Source: Sphingomonas sp. PP-F2F-A104-K0414
GTDB lineage: Bacteria; Pseudomonadota; Alphaproteobacteria; Sphingomonadales; Sphingomonadaceae
DNA: 64,000 bases
Direction: 5' to 3'
NCBI RefSeq assembly: GCF_004340945.1
Contig: NZ_SLYD01000004.1
Coordinates: 1-64,000 of the forward strand
Shown here in pieces: positions 27,837-37,229 of this stretch (the first letter of the stretch is position 1; each line of letters starts with the position of its first letter). Position numbers and translations under genes: made by a program. The notes below the pieces were generated by a model that ran no database searches, was not told the DNA's origin, and saw only the letters and a program-made list of their open reading frames with translations.

Positions 27837-28916
27837 TCAGCGTCCTTCACCCGACGAGCGCCGGATCACGAGTTGGGTGGGCAGCATCATGCTCTCGACC
27901 GGGCGATTGCCGATCCGCGCGAGCAGCATCTCGACGAGCCGCCGCCCGGCCAGACCGCTATCCTGCGCTATCGTCGTAAGTGGTGGGTTGGCGAGGCTGG
28001 CCGCGGGGATGTCGTCGAACCCGACGATCGCGACATCGTACGGCACGGCGATCCCCGCCCCTGCCAGCACGCGCATCGCCGCCAGTGCGATCAGATCGCT
28101 CGCGGCGACGATCGCGTCGAACTGAACGCCGCGCTGGAGCAGTTCGTGCGTGGCCCTGGTCGCGTCCTCCTCGGTCGAGATCGATTCGACCTGGAGTCGC
28201 GGATCGACCGTCAGGCCTTGCTCACCGAGCGCCGCGACATAGCCGCGATACCGATCGTGGAACTCGGGATAATGATCGGTCGCACTACCGAGAAACGCGA
28301 TCCGCTTACGTCCCCGTTCGAGCAGGTGCCGCGCCGCCGCGGTGCCGCCCGCAATATTGTCGCAGCCGATCGTGAGGCCGGGCTGCCCTGGCTGAACCGA
28401 GCCCCAGCGGATGAAATGCGTCCCCTGCGCGACCAGCATCTCGAGCCGCGCGCGATAATCGGCATAATCGCCATAGCCCAGCAGGATCAGCCCGTCGGCG
28501 CGGTGGCTGTCCTCATAATCGGTGTGCCAGTCGCTGGAGAATTGCTGGAACGACACGAGCAGGTCGTAACCGTGCGACGCGCACGCCGCCATCATCGCGC
28601 CGAGCATGCCGAGGAAGAATGGATTGACCACCGTCTCGTCGGGCGTCGGATCGCGGAACAGCAGCAGCGCGATCGTCTTGGTCGTGCCGTTGCGGAGGTT
28701 GGAGGCGCTCCGATCGACGGTGTAATTGAGCTGTCGCGCGATCGCCTCGATCCGTTGCCGCGTCGCGAGATTGACCGTCGGGCTGCCGCGCAGCGCCCGC
28801 GAGACCGTCGGTTGCGACACGCCCGCCAGTTGCGCGATGTCGAACGAAGTCGGCTTTCCCGTGAGCTTGCCCATGGGCTTGGCGGCGGCAGTCACGACGA
28901 TCGGGTCCTCCAGCAT
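27837..28916 (-). CDS. LacI family transcriptional regulator
   Basis: A 359-residue LacI-type repressor. The N-terminal helix-turn-helix with hinge reads SFDIAQLAGVSQPTVSRALRG, and a periplasmic-binding-protein-like effector domain follows, ending in LPTQLVIRRSSG. I chose the ATG at 28916, preceded by GTGAGG; an ATG at 28874 is also possible. The frame extends upstream to 29009, but that part is basic and unlike the family. It is upstream of and adjacent to the MFS gene, probably in one operon and regulating it. Confidence 0.85.
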   Translation of the reverse strand: MLEDPIVVTAAAKPMGKLTGKPTSFDIAQLAGVSQPTVSRALRGSPTVNLATRQRIEAIARQLNYTVDRSASNLRNGTTKTIALLLFRDPTPDETVVNPFFLGMLGAMMAACASHGYDLLVSFQQFSSDWHTDYEDSHRADGLILLGYGDYADYRARLEMLVAQGTHFIRWGSVQPGQPGLTIGCDNIAGGTAAARHLLERGRKRIAFLGSATDHYPEFHDRYRGYVAALGEQGLTVDPRLQVESISTEEDATRATHELLQRGVQFDAIVAASDLIALAAMRVLAGAGIAVPYDVAIVGFDDIPAASLANPPLTTIAQDSGLAGRRLVEMLLARIGNRPVESMMLPTQLVIRRSSGEGR

Positions 28917-29124
28917 CCTCACGGTTCCACACGCGCCTTGCTGGCGGGGTGACCGTGATCGAGCATCACTCGAGAATGCGGGGCGCGTCAACGAACGGCG
29001 CGACGGCACCGTGACAATCGTGCCACAGAATCAAGCCGCTACCGCTACCATGCCGCTGAATACGTATGCGCAGACCATGTGAGGGCCGCCACCCCGACCC
29101 AGCGCCGGGATGGCGGTCACGCGA

Positions 29125-29751
29125 TTAGCGGCGCGTTGGCATCAACGGTCCGCCGATCTCCGTTGCAGAGATGAACGCCGGGCGCGCGCGCAGCCGGTCG
29201 AGATAGGCGGCAACGTCGGGATGCTCCTTCAGCGAGCCCGAGCTCTCGGCGATCGCCAGCATGTAGCACATCTGGATATCGGCCAGCATGAGTTGCTCGC
29301 CCATCAGATACGGGCCATCGCCGACGCCTGCGCCGATATAGTCGAGCGTCTTGGTCACCTCGGGGCCGGTGAACTTGGTCAGGCCTTCGGGCAGTCCGCC
29401 CATCCGCTTGCCGAACATCGTCATCATGATCGGCAGTGCGGCCGAGCTTTCGACATATTGCAGCCATTCGTCGTGGATCGCGGCGGCATCGCTGTCGACC
29501 GGCGGGGAGAAACGGCGGTCGCCGTAGCGTTCGTCGATGTACGACAGGATCGGCGCACTCTCGGCCAGCGTCAGCGCATCGTCGACGAGGACCGGTGCCT
29601 TGCCGAGCGGGTGGATCGCCTTCAGCTCGGGCGGGGCACGGAAATTCTCGTCACGCTCGTATTTGACGAGGTCGTATTCGATGCCGAGCTCTTCGAGCAG
29701 CCACAGGACGCGGATCGAGCGCGAGTAGTTGAGGTGGTGGAGGGTTAACAT
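29125..29751 (-). CDS. Glutathione S-transferase family protein
   Basis: A 208-residue GST with an N-terminal thioredoxin-like domain (LHHLNYSRSIRVLWLLEEL, PLGKAPVLVDDA and LAESAPILSYIDE) and a helical C-terminal domain. The catalytic residue is likely a Ser or Tyr in the N-terminal YSRS. The ATG at 29751 is preceded by AAGAG. The disulfide reductase gene is divergent from it. Confidence 0.87.
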   Translation of the reverse strand: MLTLHHLNYSRSIRVLWLLEELGIEYDLVKYERDENFRAPPELKAIHPLGKAPVLVDDALTLAESAPILSYIDERYGDRRFSPPVDSDAAAIHDEWLQYVESSAALPIMMTMFGKRMGGLPEGLTKFTGPEVTKTLDYIGAGVGDGPYLMGEQLMLADIQMCYMLAIAESSGSLKEHPDVAAYLDRLRARPAFISATEIGGPLMPTRR

Positions 29752-29852
29752 AGGCTCTTTCGTCAGGGAATGTGCTGCACTGCGGAACGGCTGGGTGGCG
29801 TCGAAGGTTTCGTCGAGCGTGGCTCCGGAATTCTCCGGCAACGGAGAGACTT

Positions 29853-31268
29853 ATGACGAAGCTGACCTGCGACGTGGCGATCATCGGCGCCGGGACCGCT
29901 GGCCTCGCCGCCGAACGCAGTGCGCGTCGCAACGGCGCGAAGACGCTGCTGATCGACGAAGGCTTTGGCGGTACGACCTGTGCCAGCGTGGGATGTATGC
30001 CTTCCAAGCTGTTGATCGCGGCGGGGAATGCGATGCATGCGGTCGAGCAGGCTTCGGTGTTCGGGGTCGAGGCGTCGGGTAGGGTGGATGGCGTCGCGGT
30101 AATGACGCGGGTTCGCGAGGAACGCGACGCGTTCGTCGCCGGGGTCGAGGCTTCAATCGACAAACTGCCCGACGACGTGAAGATCGAGGCGCGTGCGAAA
30201 TTCGCCGGCGCGACGGTCCTGTCGCTCAGCGATGGTCGCGAGGTTCATGCAAAGGCGGTGGTGATCGCGACCGGATCGAGCCCGATGATCCCCGCAATGT
30301 TCGACGCGGTGCGCGACCGGGTTCTGACCAACGAAAGCATCTTCGAACTGAACGATCTGCCCAAGTCGCTCGGTGTGGTCGGTGCGGGCGCCTTGGGGCT
30401 CGAACTGGCGCAGGCGATGGCGCGGCTCGGCGTCGAGACGATGGTGTTCGATACGGGTGACACGATCGGCGGGCTGAAGGACCACCATGTCGGTGAAGCC
30501 TATCACGCGATCCTGTCGCGCGAGATGCCGATCCTGCTCGGTGTCGAGCTCGAGGTGACGCCCGAGGATGATGGCGTCACGCTGTCATGGAGTGGGCCGG
30601 CTTCCGGCAAGCAGCGCTTCGATTATCTGCTGGTCGCGACCGGGCGACCGCCGCGCATAAAGGGCATCGGGCTCGAGACGACCGGCCTCACGCTCGATGA
30701 GCATGGCATGCCGGAGTATAATTGTGAGACGATGCAGTGCGGCACCGCGCCGATCTTCATCGCGGGCGATGCGGATCATGACCGGGCGGTGCTGCACGAG
30801 GCGTCGTCCGAAGGCACGATCGCGGGGCGGAATGCGGCGAGCTATCCCGAGGTGACGCCGGGGAAGCGAACGGTGCCGTTCGCAATCACCTTCACGCACC
30901 CCAACGTCGCGGTGATCGGCAAGATCGCCAAGGATGATGATGCGGACAGCGTTATCGGCACTGCGTCGTATGACGATCAGGGTCGCGCCAAGGTCGAAGC
31001 ATGCAATGCGGGGCTGGCGCGGTTCTATGCCGACCGCCGCGATGGGCGACTGACCGGCGCGACGATGGCGGGGCCAGCGGTCGAGCATAGCGCGCATCTG
31101 ATCGCGTGGGCGATCCAGAGCGGCTGGACCGCGACCGAAGTGCTGGATCTGCCCTTCTACCATCCGACGTTCGAGGAGGGGATGAAAGGCGCGCTCCGAT
31201 CGATCTGCAGCGAGGTGCATGCGCCGACCCCGCCGGATCGCGATGATGGATTTACGCCTGGGACTTGA
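29853..31268 (+). CDS. Pyridine nucleotide-disulfide oxidoreductase (Lpd/MerA-like)
   Basis: A 471-residue flavoprotein of the class I disulfide reductase family. It has an N-terminal FAD site (GAGTAGL), the redox-active pair Cys43-x4-Cys48 in TTCASVGCMPSK, an NAD(P) site (GAGALGLELA) and a C-terminal dimer domain ending near HPTFEEG with the His-x4-Glu active-site base. It resembles dihydrolipoamide dehydrogenase but is separate from any 2-oxoacid dehydrogenase gene here, so the true substrate is uncertain. The start has GGAGAG seven bases upstream. Confidence 0.87.
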   Translation: MTKLTCDVAIIGAGTAGLAAERSARRNGAKTLLIDEGFGGTTCASVGCMPSKLLIAAGNAMHAVEQASVFGVEASGRVDGVAVMTRVREERDAFVAGVEASIDKLPDDVKIEARAKFAGATVLSLSDGREVHAKAVVIATGSSPMIPAMFDAVRDRVLTNESIFELNDLPKSLGVVGAGALGLELAQAMARLGVETMVFDTGDTIGGLKDHHVGEAYHAILSREMPILLGVELEVTPEDDGVTLSWSGPASGKQRFDYLLVATGRPPRIKGIGLETTGLTLDEHGMPEYNCETMQCGTAPIFIAGDADHDRAVLHEASSEGTIAGRNAASYPEVTPGKRTVPFAITFTHPNVAVIGKIAKDDDADSVIGTASYDDQGRAKVEACNAGLARFYADRRDGRLTGATMAGPAVEHSAHLIAWAIQSGWTATEVLDLPFYHPTFEEGMKGALRSICSEVHAPTPPDRDDGFTPGT

Positions 31269-31279
31269 AGCTCGCTTCT

Positions 31280-31305
31280 GATCCTCCCCCTAGCGGGGGA
31301 GGATC
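31280..31305. terminator. Hairpin after the disulfide reductase (family F)
   Basis: A compact stem GATCCTCCCCC-TAGC-GGGGGAGGATC, 12 bases after the stop. A nearly identical hairpin follows the GNAT gene at 62523-62547. It may act on both convergent genes. There is no T tract. Confidence 0.55.
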
Positions 31306-31317
31306 GCGAGATTAGCG

Positions 31318-31518
31318 CTACTCCTCCAGATCGAGATACGCGACGACGTCGTTCTCCGTCGCCAAGTACAGCCCCGCCTGGACATCTTCCTCCTGCTGCG
31401 CGGCGATCGCCAGCGCCTCGCCCAGCGGCCCATAGAACAACGTCGTTGCCGCCCCGCCCTCGCCGCTGTCGTCCAGATGATACAGCCGAACCGATACGCT
31501 CGAAGAAATCGTCCGCAT
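31318..31518 (-). CDS. Small acidic hypothetical protein
   Basis: A 66-residue acidic protein with no recognised domain (it contains VRLYHLDD and ENDVVAYLDLEE). The start is an ATG at 31518; the ribosome site is weak. It is antisense-oriented to the aldehyde oxidoreductase operon and lies between the disulfide reductase and paoA-like genes. The composition is like its neighbours, so it is probably a real but unassigned gene. Confidence 0.55.
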   Translation of the reverse strand: MRTISSSVSVRLYHLDDSGEGGAATTLFYGPLGEALAIAAQQEEDVQAGLYLATENDVVAYLDLEE

Positions 31519-31626
31519 TACAATACCCTACCCAAAGCTTCATGACCGAGAATTCACGGAACCAAATGCGAAGCAGCGCAACTTTGCAGCGCTTCACCCG
31601 TTAGGCCAACATATACAGGGGTTTAT

Positions 31627-32271
31627 ATGCATCAGGATGAAGGTTTTCCGGTGTCGCGCCGTGGCGTGATCGTCGGCGGTGTCGCGTCGGCCACGTTGGC
31701 AGCGGCACCCGCCGCGCAGGCCCAGACTCAGGGTACCGCGCAGTCGGCTCCGCCGACCATGCCGGTGACGCTGAAGGTCAACGGCCGCACCACTAAGCTC
31801 AACGTCGACACGCGCACCACATTGCTCGACGCGCTGCGTGAGAATTTGAAGCTCACCGGCACCAAGAAGGGTTGCGATCACGGTCAGTGCGGCGCGTGCA
31901 CCGTGATCGTCGAGGGTCGCCGGATCAACAGCTGCCTGACGCTTGCGGTCATGCACGAAGGCGAGGAGATCACGACGATCGAAGGCCTCGGCACGCCCGA
32001 GAAGCTGCATGCGATGCAGGCGGCATTCGTCAAGTATGACGGCTATCAGTGCGGCTATTGCACCCCGGGCCAGATCTGTTCGGCAGTCGCTACGCTCGGC
32101 GAGATTAAGGCCGGGATCCCTAGCCACGTTACCGGCGACATCGCCGCGCAGCCTGCGGTTACCACCGACGAACTGCGCGAGCGGATGAGCGGCAACATCT
32201 GCCGCTGCGGTGCCTATGCGAACATCATCGACGCGATCCACGACGTCGCGGGTACGGAGCGCAGCGCATGA
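31627..32271 (+). CDS. paoA: Aldehyde oxidoreductase [2Fe-2S] subunit
   Basis: A 214-residue iron-sulfur subunit of a molybdenum xanthine-dehydrogenase-family enzyme of the PaoABC/isoquinoline oxidoreductase type. A twin-arginine signal (Arg11-Arg12 in SRRGVIVGG) ends at AQAQ, so the complex is exported. Both cluster motifs are present: the plant-type C-x4-C-x2-C ending in GACTV, and the helical CGYCTPG with CRCG. It overlaps the FAD subunit gene by four bases. AGGGG lies five bases before the ATG. Confidence 0.93.
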   Translation: MHQDEGFPVSRRGVIVGGVASATLAAAPAAQAQTQGTAQSAPPTMPVTLKVNGRTTKLNVDTRTTLLDALRENLKLTGTKKGCDHGQCGACTVIVEGRRINSCLTLAVMHEGEEITTIEGLGTPEKLHAMQAAFVKYDGYQCGYCTPGQICSAVATLGEIKAGIPSHVTGDIAAQPAVTTDELRERMSGNICRCGAYANIIDAIHDVAGTERSA

Positions 32272-33218
32272 AGGCCTTCACCTACGAGCGCGCCACCTCG
32301 GCGAAGGAAGCCGCCAGCGCCGCGGTTCGCACGCCGGGTGCAAAGTTCATCGCAGGCGGCACCAACTTGCTCGACCTGATGAAGCTCCAGATCGAGACGC
32401 CGCAGCATCTGATCGACGTCAACGGCCTCGGTCTCGACAAGATCACGCCGACCTCCGAGGGCGGCCTCCGTGTCGGCGCGCTGGTCCGCAACACCGACCT
32501 CGCCGCCGATGCACGTGTGCGGAAAGATTACGGCGTGCTCAGCCGTGCGCTGGTGTCCGGCGCATCGGGACAACTCCGCAACAAGGCGACGACCGCGGGC
32601 AATCTGCTCCAACGCACGCGGTGCCCGTATTTCTACGACACCACCAAGCCCTGCAACAAGCGCCAGCCCGGCAGTGGCTGCGCGGCGATCGGCGGCTTCA
32701 ACCGCAACCTCGCCGTGATCGGCACGAGCGATGCGTGCATCGCGACGCACCCGAGCGACATGGCGGTTGCGATGCGCGTTCTGGATGCGACTGTCGAGAC
32801 GGTGAATGCCGCCGGCCAGACGCGTGCGATCCCGATTGCCGACTTCCACCGCCTTCCCGGTGCCACGCCGAACATCGAGACGTCGCTTGCGCCGGGTGAG
32901 TTAATCACTGCGGTCACGCTGCCAAAGCCGATCGGCGGAACGCACATCTACCAGAAGGTGCGTGATCGTGCGTCGTACGCGTTCGCGCTGATCTCGGTTG
33001 CCGCCGTGATCCAGCCGGGCGGTCGCGGGCGTCTTGCGTTCGGTGGTCTTGCGCACAAGCCATGGCGCGTCGAAGCGGCCGAGGCTCAGATGCCCAATGG
33101 CGCCAAGGCGACCGCGTCGGCGGTCCTCGCCGGCGCCCGCACCACCTCACAGAACGCGTTCAAGCTGCCGTTGGTCGAACGCACCATCGGCGCCGTGTTC
33201 GAAGAAGCGAAGGCCTGA
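32268..33218 (+). CDS. paoB: Aldehyde oxidoreductase FAD subunit
   Basis: A 316-residue FAD-binding subunit (CO dehydrogenase flavoprotein family) with [13 protein letters not shown] near residue 28. Four cysteines near residues 120-160 (in RCPYFYD, PCNKR, SGCAA and DACI) match the extra [4Fe-4S] site known from E. coli PaoB. It carries electrons between the [2Fe-2S] and molybdenum subunits. It starts with ATG overlapping paoA, and paoC follows five bases later. Confidence 0.93.
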   Translation: MKAFTYERATSAKEAASAAVRTPGAKFIAGGTNLLDLMKLQIETPQHLIDVNGLGLDKITPTSEGGLRVGALVRNTDLAADARVRKDYGVLSRALVSGASGQLRNKATTAGNLLQRTRCPYFYDTTKPCNKRQPGSGCAAIGGFNRNLAVIGTSDACIATHPSDMAVAMRVLDATVETVNAAGQTRAIPIADFHRLPGATPNIETSLAPGELITAVTLPKPIGGTHIYQKVRDRASYAFALISVAAVIQPGGRGRLAFGGLAHKPWRVEAAEAQMPNGAKATASAVLAGARTTSQNAFKLPLVERTIGAVFEEAKA

Positions 33219-33223
33219 TCGCC

Positions 33224-35416
33224 ATGAAGTTCGATACCCCCGCCACGGCGAACCCGACCGACCGCATGAAGGTGCTCGGCCAGCCGCTCGATCGCATCGA
33301 CGGCAAGCTGAAGACCACCGGCACTGCGCATTACGCCTATGAGCGCAACGACGCCGCGCCCAACGCGGCCTATGGCTACATCCTCGGCGCGGCGATCGCC
33401 AAGGGCCGCATCGAGAGCATCGACACGGCCGACGCGAAGGCCGCGCCGGGCGTGCTCGCGGTCGTCACGTACGAAAACGCCGGCAAGCTCGGCAAGGCCA
33501 AGAACCACACCGCGCGGATGCTCGCCGGGCCCGAGGTCCAGCATTACGACCAGGCCGTCGCGGTCGTCGTCGCCGAGACGTTCGAGCAGGCGCGCGCCGC
33601 CACCAAGCTGCTCCGCGTCAACTACGCACGGACTGCCGGCAAGTTCGATCTCGCCGCGTCGCAAGCGTCCGCGACCAAGCCGAAGAGCGGCAATCCCGAC
33701 ACCGCCGTCGGCGATTTCGCGGGCGCGTTCGCCAAGGCGGCAGTGAAGGTCGACGAGCGCTACACCACGCCCGACCAGAGCCACATGATGATGGAGCCGC
33801 ACTCCACCACAGCGGCGTGGAAGGACGGCAAGCTCACGCTCTGGACGTCCAACCAGATGATCGCCTGGGCGGTCGGCGACATGAGCGAGACGCTGCTGCT
33901 GCCCAAGGAAAGCATCCATGTGATGTCGCCCTATGTCGGCGGCGGGTTCGGGTCGAAGCTCTGGGTCCGCAGCGATGCGGTCATGGCTGCGCTCGGCTCG
34001 CGTGCGATCGGTGGACGGCCGGTGAAGCTCGCACTCGCCCGCCCGCAGGTGATGAACAATACGACTCATCGCCCCGCGACGATCCAGCGTCTCCGCATCG
34101 GGGCGCAGAAGGACGGCAAGATCACCGCGATCGCGCATGAAAGCTGGTCGGGCGATCTCCCCGGTGGCGGTCCCGAAACCGCGCCGAATGCGACCCGTCT
34201 TCTGTATGCGGGCGCCAACCGGATGACCGCGACTCGCCTTGCCGTGCTCGATCTTCCCGAGGGCAACGCGATGCGCGCGCCGGGCGAGGCCGTCGGCCTG
34301 CTCGCGCTCGAAGCGGCGATGGACGAACTGGCCGAGAAGCTGAAGATGGACCCGGTCCAGTTGCGGATCATCAACGATACGCAGGTCGACCCGGAAAAGC
34401 CGACGCGCCAGTTCTCGCAGCGCGATCTGGTCGGTTGCCTGAAGACCGGCGCCGAACGCTTTGGCTGGAACAAGCGCAACCCCGTCCCAGGGCAAGTCCG
34501 CGACGGCCGTTGGCTGGTCGGCATGGGCATGGCGTCGGCGTTCCGCGACAACGTCACGATGAAGTCGGGCGCGCGCGTCGGGATCGACAAGAAGGGCGTC
34601 GTCACCGTCGCCACTGACATGACCGACATCGGCACCGGCAGCTACACGATCATCGGCCAGACGGTGGCCGAAATGATGGGCGTGCCGATGGACAAGGTCA
34701 TCGTCCTGCTCGGCGACAGCAGCTTCCCGGCCTCGTCGGGCTCGGGCGGCCAGTGGGGCGGCAACAGCTCGACCGCGGGCGTCTATGCCGCGTGCATGGC
34801 GCTGCGTGACTCGGTTGCACGGAAACTCGGGTTCAACTCGACCGACGTCGTGTTCGAAGACGGCAAGGTGAAGTCGGGCAACCGCAGCGTCTCGCTCGCC
34901 GAGGCTGCAGGCGATGCCGGCATCTCCGCCGAGGACACGATCGAGTTCGGCGACCTGACCAAGACTTACGCACAAGCCACGTTCGGCGCACATTTCGTCG
35001 AGGTCGGCGTCGACTCGGCGACCGGTGAGATTCGCGTCCGCCGGATGAGTGGCGCGTTCGCCGCGGGTCGTATCCTCAACCCGAAATCGGCCCGCAGCCA
35101 GGTGATAGGGGCGATGACGATGGGCGTCGGTGCGGCGTTGATGGAGGACGCGATCGTCGACACGCGGTTCGGCTATTTCGTCAACCACGACCTCGCCGAA
35201 TATCACGTGCCCGCGCACGCTGACATTCCGATGCAGGACGTGTTCTTCATGGATGAGCTCGACGAAAAGTCCTCGCCAATGAAAGCCAAGGGCATCGGCG
35301 AACTCGGCCTGTGCGGCGTCGGCGCGGCGATCGCCAACGCGGTCTACAATGCGTGCGGCGTCCGCATCCGCGAATACCCGCTGACGCTCGACAAGGTCAT
35401 CGGCAAGATGGCCTGA
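33224..35416 (+). CDS. paoC: Aldehyde oxidoreductase molybdopterin subunit
   Basis: A 730-residue catalytic subunit of the xanthine-dehydrogenase family that binds molybdopterin cofactor. It has SPYVGGGFGSK near residue 235 and, near the C-terminus, the KGIGELGLCGVGAAIANAV loop with the expected active-site Glu. The complex probably oxidises aldehydes to acids in the periplasm. No paoD/xdhC-type insertion chaperone gene is adjacent. The start is the ATG at 33224, not a longer frame beginning inside paoB. Confidence 0.93.
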   Translation: MKFDTPATANPTDRMKVLGQPLDRIDGKLKTTGTAHYAYERNDAAPNAAYGYILGAAIAKGRIESIDTADAKAAPGVLAVVTYENAGKLGKAKNHTARMLAGPEVQHYDQAVAVVVAETFEQARAATKLLRVNYARTAGKFDLAASQASATKPKSGNPDTAVGDFAGAFAKAAVKVDERYTTPDQSHMMMEPHSTTAAWKDGKLTLWTSNQMIAWAVGDMSETLLLPKESIHVMSPYVGGGFGSKLWVRSDAVMAALGSRAIGGRPVKLALARPQVMNNTTHRPATIQRLRIGAQKDGKITAIAHESWSGDLPGGGPETAPNATRLLYAGANRMTATRLAVLDLPEGNAMRAPGEAVGLLALEAAMDELAEKLKMDPVQLRIINDTQVDPEKPTRQFSQRDLVGCLKTGAERFGWNKRNPVPGQVRDGRWLVGMGMASAFRDNVTMKSGARVGIDKKGVVTVATDMTDIGTGSYTIIGQTVAEMMGVPMDKVIVLLGDSSFPASSGSGGQWGGNSSTAGVYAACMALRDSVARKLGFNSTDVVFEDGKVKSGNRSVSLAEAAGDAGISAEDTIEFGDLTKTYAQATFGAHFVEVGVDSATGEIRVRRMSGAFAAGRILNPKSARSQVIGAMTMGVGAALMEDAIVDTRFGYFVNHDLAEYHVPAHADIPMQDVFFMDELDEKSSPMKAKGIGELGLCGVGAAIANAVYNACGVRIREYPLTLDKVIGKMA

Positions 35417-35422
35417 TACCCT

Positions 35423-35461
35423 GCCCTCCACTTCGCCGCATCGCCGGCCGGGGTGGAGGGC
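35423..35461. terminator. Hairpin after paoABC
   Basis: A nine-base perfect stem, GCCCTCCAC and GTGGAGGGC with a 21-base loop, six bases after the paoC stop, followed by AAAA. It probably ends the paoABC transcript. Confidence 0.6.
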
Positions 35462-35507
35462 AAAACCGGGTCTGGCGCGGGCGAATAGGTTGCGCTAGGA
35501 AACTGGC

Positions 35508-36467
35508 ATGACCGTACCCGCTATTCTAAAAAACCTGCGCCTGCCCGTCATCGGCTCGCCGTTGTTTATCATTTCCGGCCCCGAGCTGGTGATCGCGCAG
35601 TGCAAGGCGGGCATCGTCGGATCGTTCCCCGCGCTCAATGCGCGCCCGCAGGCGATGCTCGACGAGTGGCTGCACCGGATCACCGAGGAACTCAGCGCGC
35701 ATAACCGCGCTAATCCCGATCGCCCGGCGGCACCGTTCGCGGTCAACCAGATCGTCCACAAATCCAACGACCGGCTCGAGAGCGACCTCGAAACGTGCGC
35801 CAAGTGGCAGGTGCCGATCGTTATTACCTCGCTCGGTGCACGTGAAGACCTGAATACCGCGGTACACGGTTGGGGCGGCATCACGCTGCACGACGTGATC
35901 GACGACCGGTTCGCGCGGAAGGCTATCGAGAAGGGCGCCGACGGTCTTATCGCGGTCGCAGCCGGGGCCGGTGGTCATGCCGGTCGCCTATCGCCGTTCG
36001 CGATCATCCAGGAAATCCGCCAGTGGTTCGACGGCCCGCTCGCACTATCGGGCTCTATCGCGACCGGTGACGCGGTGCTCGCGGCGCAGGCGATGGGCGC
36101 GGACTTCGGCTATATCGGTTCGCCGTTCATCGCGACCACCGAGGCGAACGCGGATGCGGCTTACAAGGACGGCATCGTCGCGGGCAAGGCGGCCGATATC
36201 GTCTATTCGAACCTGTTCACCGGCGTGCACGGCAACTACCTCCGCGCGTCGATCGAGGCGGCGGGCATGGACCCCGACAATCTGCCCGAGGGCGATCTCA
36301 AGACGATGGACTTCGGCGGCGGCAACGGGTCGAAGCCCAAGGCGTGGCGCGACATCTGGGGTTCGGGCCAGGGCATCGGCGCGGTGAGCAAGGTCGAAAG
36401 CGTCGCCGATCGCGTCGATCGGCTGGAGCGCGAGTACCGCGCGGCGCGGACGCGATTGGCGCTCTGA
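35508..36467 (+). CDS. Nitronate monooxygenase-like flavoprotein
   Basis: A 319-residue NAD(P)H-dependent flavin oxidoreductase of the 2-nitropropane dioxygenase family, FMN-binding with a TIM-barrel fold. GSPLFIISGPELVIAQCKAGIVGSFP is the N-terminal signature, with AGAGGHAGR near residue 153 and ALSGSIATG near 185 at the FMN phosphate site. The natural substrate is unknown; the nitronate activity of homologues is only one possibility. It ends in a coiled segment (VADRVDRLEREY). Confidence 0.88.
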   Translation: MTVPAILKNLRLPVIGSPLFIISGPELVIAQCKAGIVGSFPALNARPQAMLDEWLHRITEELSAHNRANPDRPAAPFAVNQIVHKSNDRLESDLETCAKWQVPIVITSLGAREDLNTAVHGWGGITLHDVIDDRFARKAIEKGADGLIAVAAGAGGHAGRLSPFAIIQEIRQWFDGPLALSGSIATGDAVLAAQAMGADFGYIGSPFIATTEANADAAYKDGIVAGKAADIVYSNLFTGVHGNYLRASIEAAGMDPDNLPEGDLKTMDFGGGNGSKPKAWRDIWGSGQGIGAVSKVESVADRVDRLEREYRAARTRLAL

Positions 36468-36621
36468 CCTCTCCATCCCAAGCCATGCTGGGCCTCGTTC
36501 GTAAGGCAGTGCCACCCCCGCCTCTGCATGTGAAGGCGCGATGCAGCGAATTGACTTAGCCTCCTCGGCTCGAGGCGTATCCGTACTAATCGGTCGGATC
36601 GGGACTGCGGTCGGGTACGCC

Positions 36622-37086
36622 CTAGAATGATGCCCGTGCGAGCATGCGCTGTATCGACAAGGCGGGGCTGGTGACATCGAGGTCGATCTGGTCCAGTCCC
36701 CGATCAAGCCGGCCGACCCGGCGATGCAGATCGGCGCTGGCCTCGATCAGCGTCCGCGCCCGCGTGGGGAGGACGTCGAGCAGGCTCTGGTCGGTCGCCG
36801 GAGCATCGCCAAGCCGTCGTGCGGGATCGAGCGCATCGCGAGGGTGTAACTCGCCCGACTCGATCGCTCGCTGCGTCAACAACCAGGCAATCACGTGCAT
36901 CAATCGCGTCGTCACTTTCAGCGACTCGCAACTGAAGCTCACGCGGATCATCGGATCGAGCGTATCCCGGTCCGTGCGCCCTACCTCATCGAAATAGGTG
37001 CGTGCCTCATCGGCCAACACCATCGCTTCGCTATACAGCGCATCGACCAGCCGCCGATGCAAAGGCGATTCCTGCAGACCATTCAT
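36622..37086 (-). CDS. DUF1465 protein, RcdA-like (regulator of CtrA degradation)
   Basis: A 154-residue helical protein of the DUF1465/RcdA family. RcdA is a ClpXP adaptor that, in Caulobacter, helps remove the cell-cycle regulator CtrA. The helical segments HRRLVDALYSEAMVLADEARTYFDEVG and TTRLMHVIAWLLTQRA match the family's core. Residues beyond about 90 are divergent and end in a short basic tail. It is a lone gene with two unusual palindromes in its upstream region, convergent with the nitronate-monooxygenase-like gene. Confidence 0.85.
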   Translation of the reverse strand: MNGLQESPLHRRLVDALYSEAMVLADEARTYFDEVGRTDRDTLDPMIRVSFSCESLKVTTRLMHVIAWLLTQRAIESGELHPRDALDPARRLGDAPATDQSLLDVLPTRARTLIEASADLHRRVGRLDRGLDQIDLDVTSPALSIQRMLARASF

Positions 37087-37138
37087 CGAGGTGCGATGCC
37101 ATAGCCACCCCGCCCCGCCCAGTGCGATGACCAGCGTT

Positions 37139-37165
37139 CAAACCGGCGGTTTGTACGAAACGTAC
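37139..37165. promoter_or_regulatory. Pair of abutting palindromes upstream of rcdA-like gene
   Basis: A perfect 15-base dyad CAAACCG-G-CGGTTTG (37139-37153) overlaps by one base a second dyad GTACG-AAA-CGTAC (37153-37165). The first resembles operators bound by TetR-type repressors, but no such gene is nearby. It lies 53-79 bases upstream of the rcdA-like start and is probably an operator. Confidence 0.45.
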
Positions 37166-37229
37166 CAAAACGATGCACCTTGGACGCAGACGGTGATCAG
37201 CGCGTCTTGATGCTCGTCATCACCGCCGC

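Noticed and set aside
33086..35431. A 781-codon open frame antisense to paoC
   Set aside because: It mirrors the codon structure of paoC in a high-GC genome, and the deduced protein is Arg/Asp/His-rich without family features.
36468..36621. Possible small RNA or terminator between convergent genes
   Set aside because: Only a five-base stem (GCCTC/GAGGC) without a T tract; not distinguishable from chance.
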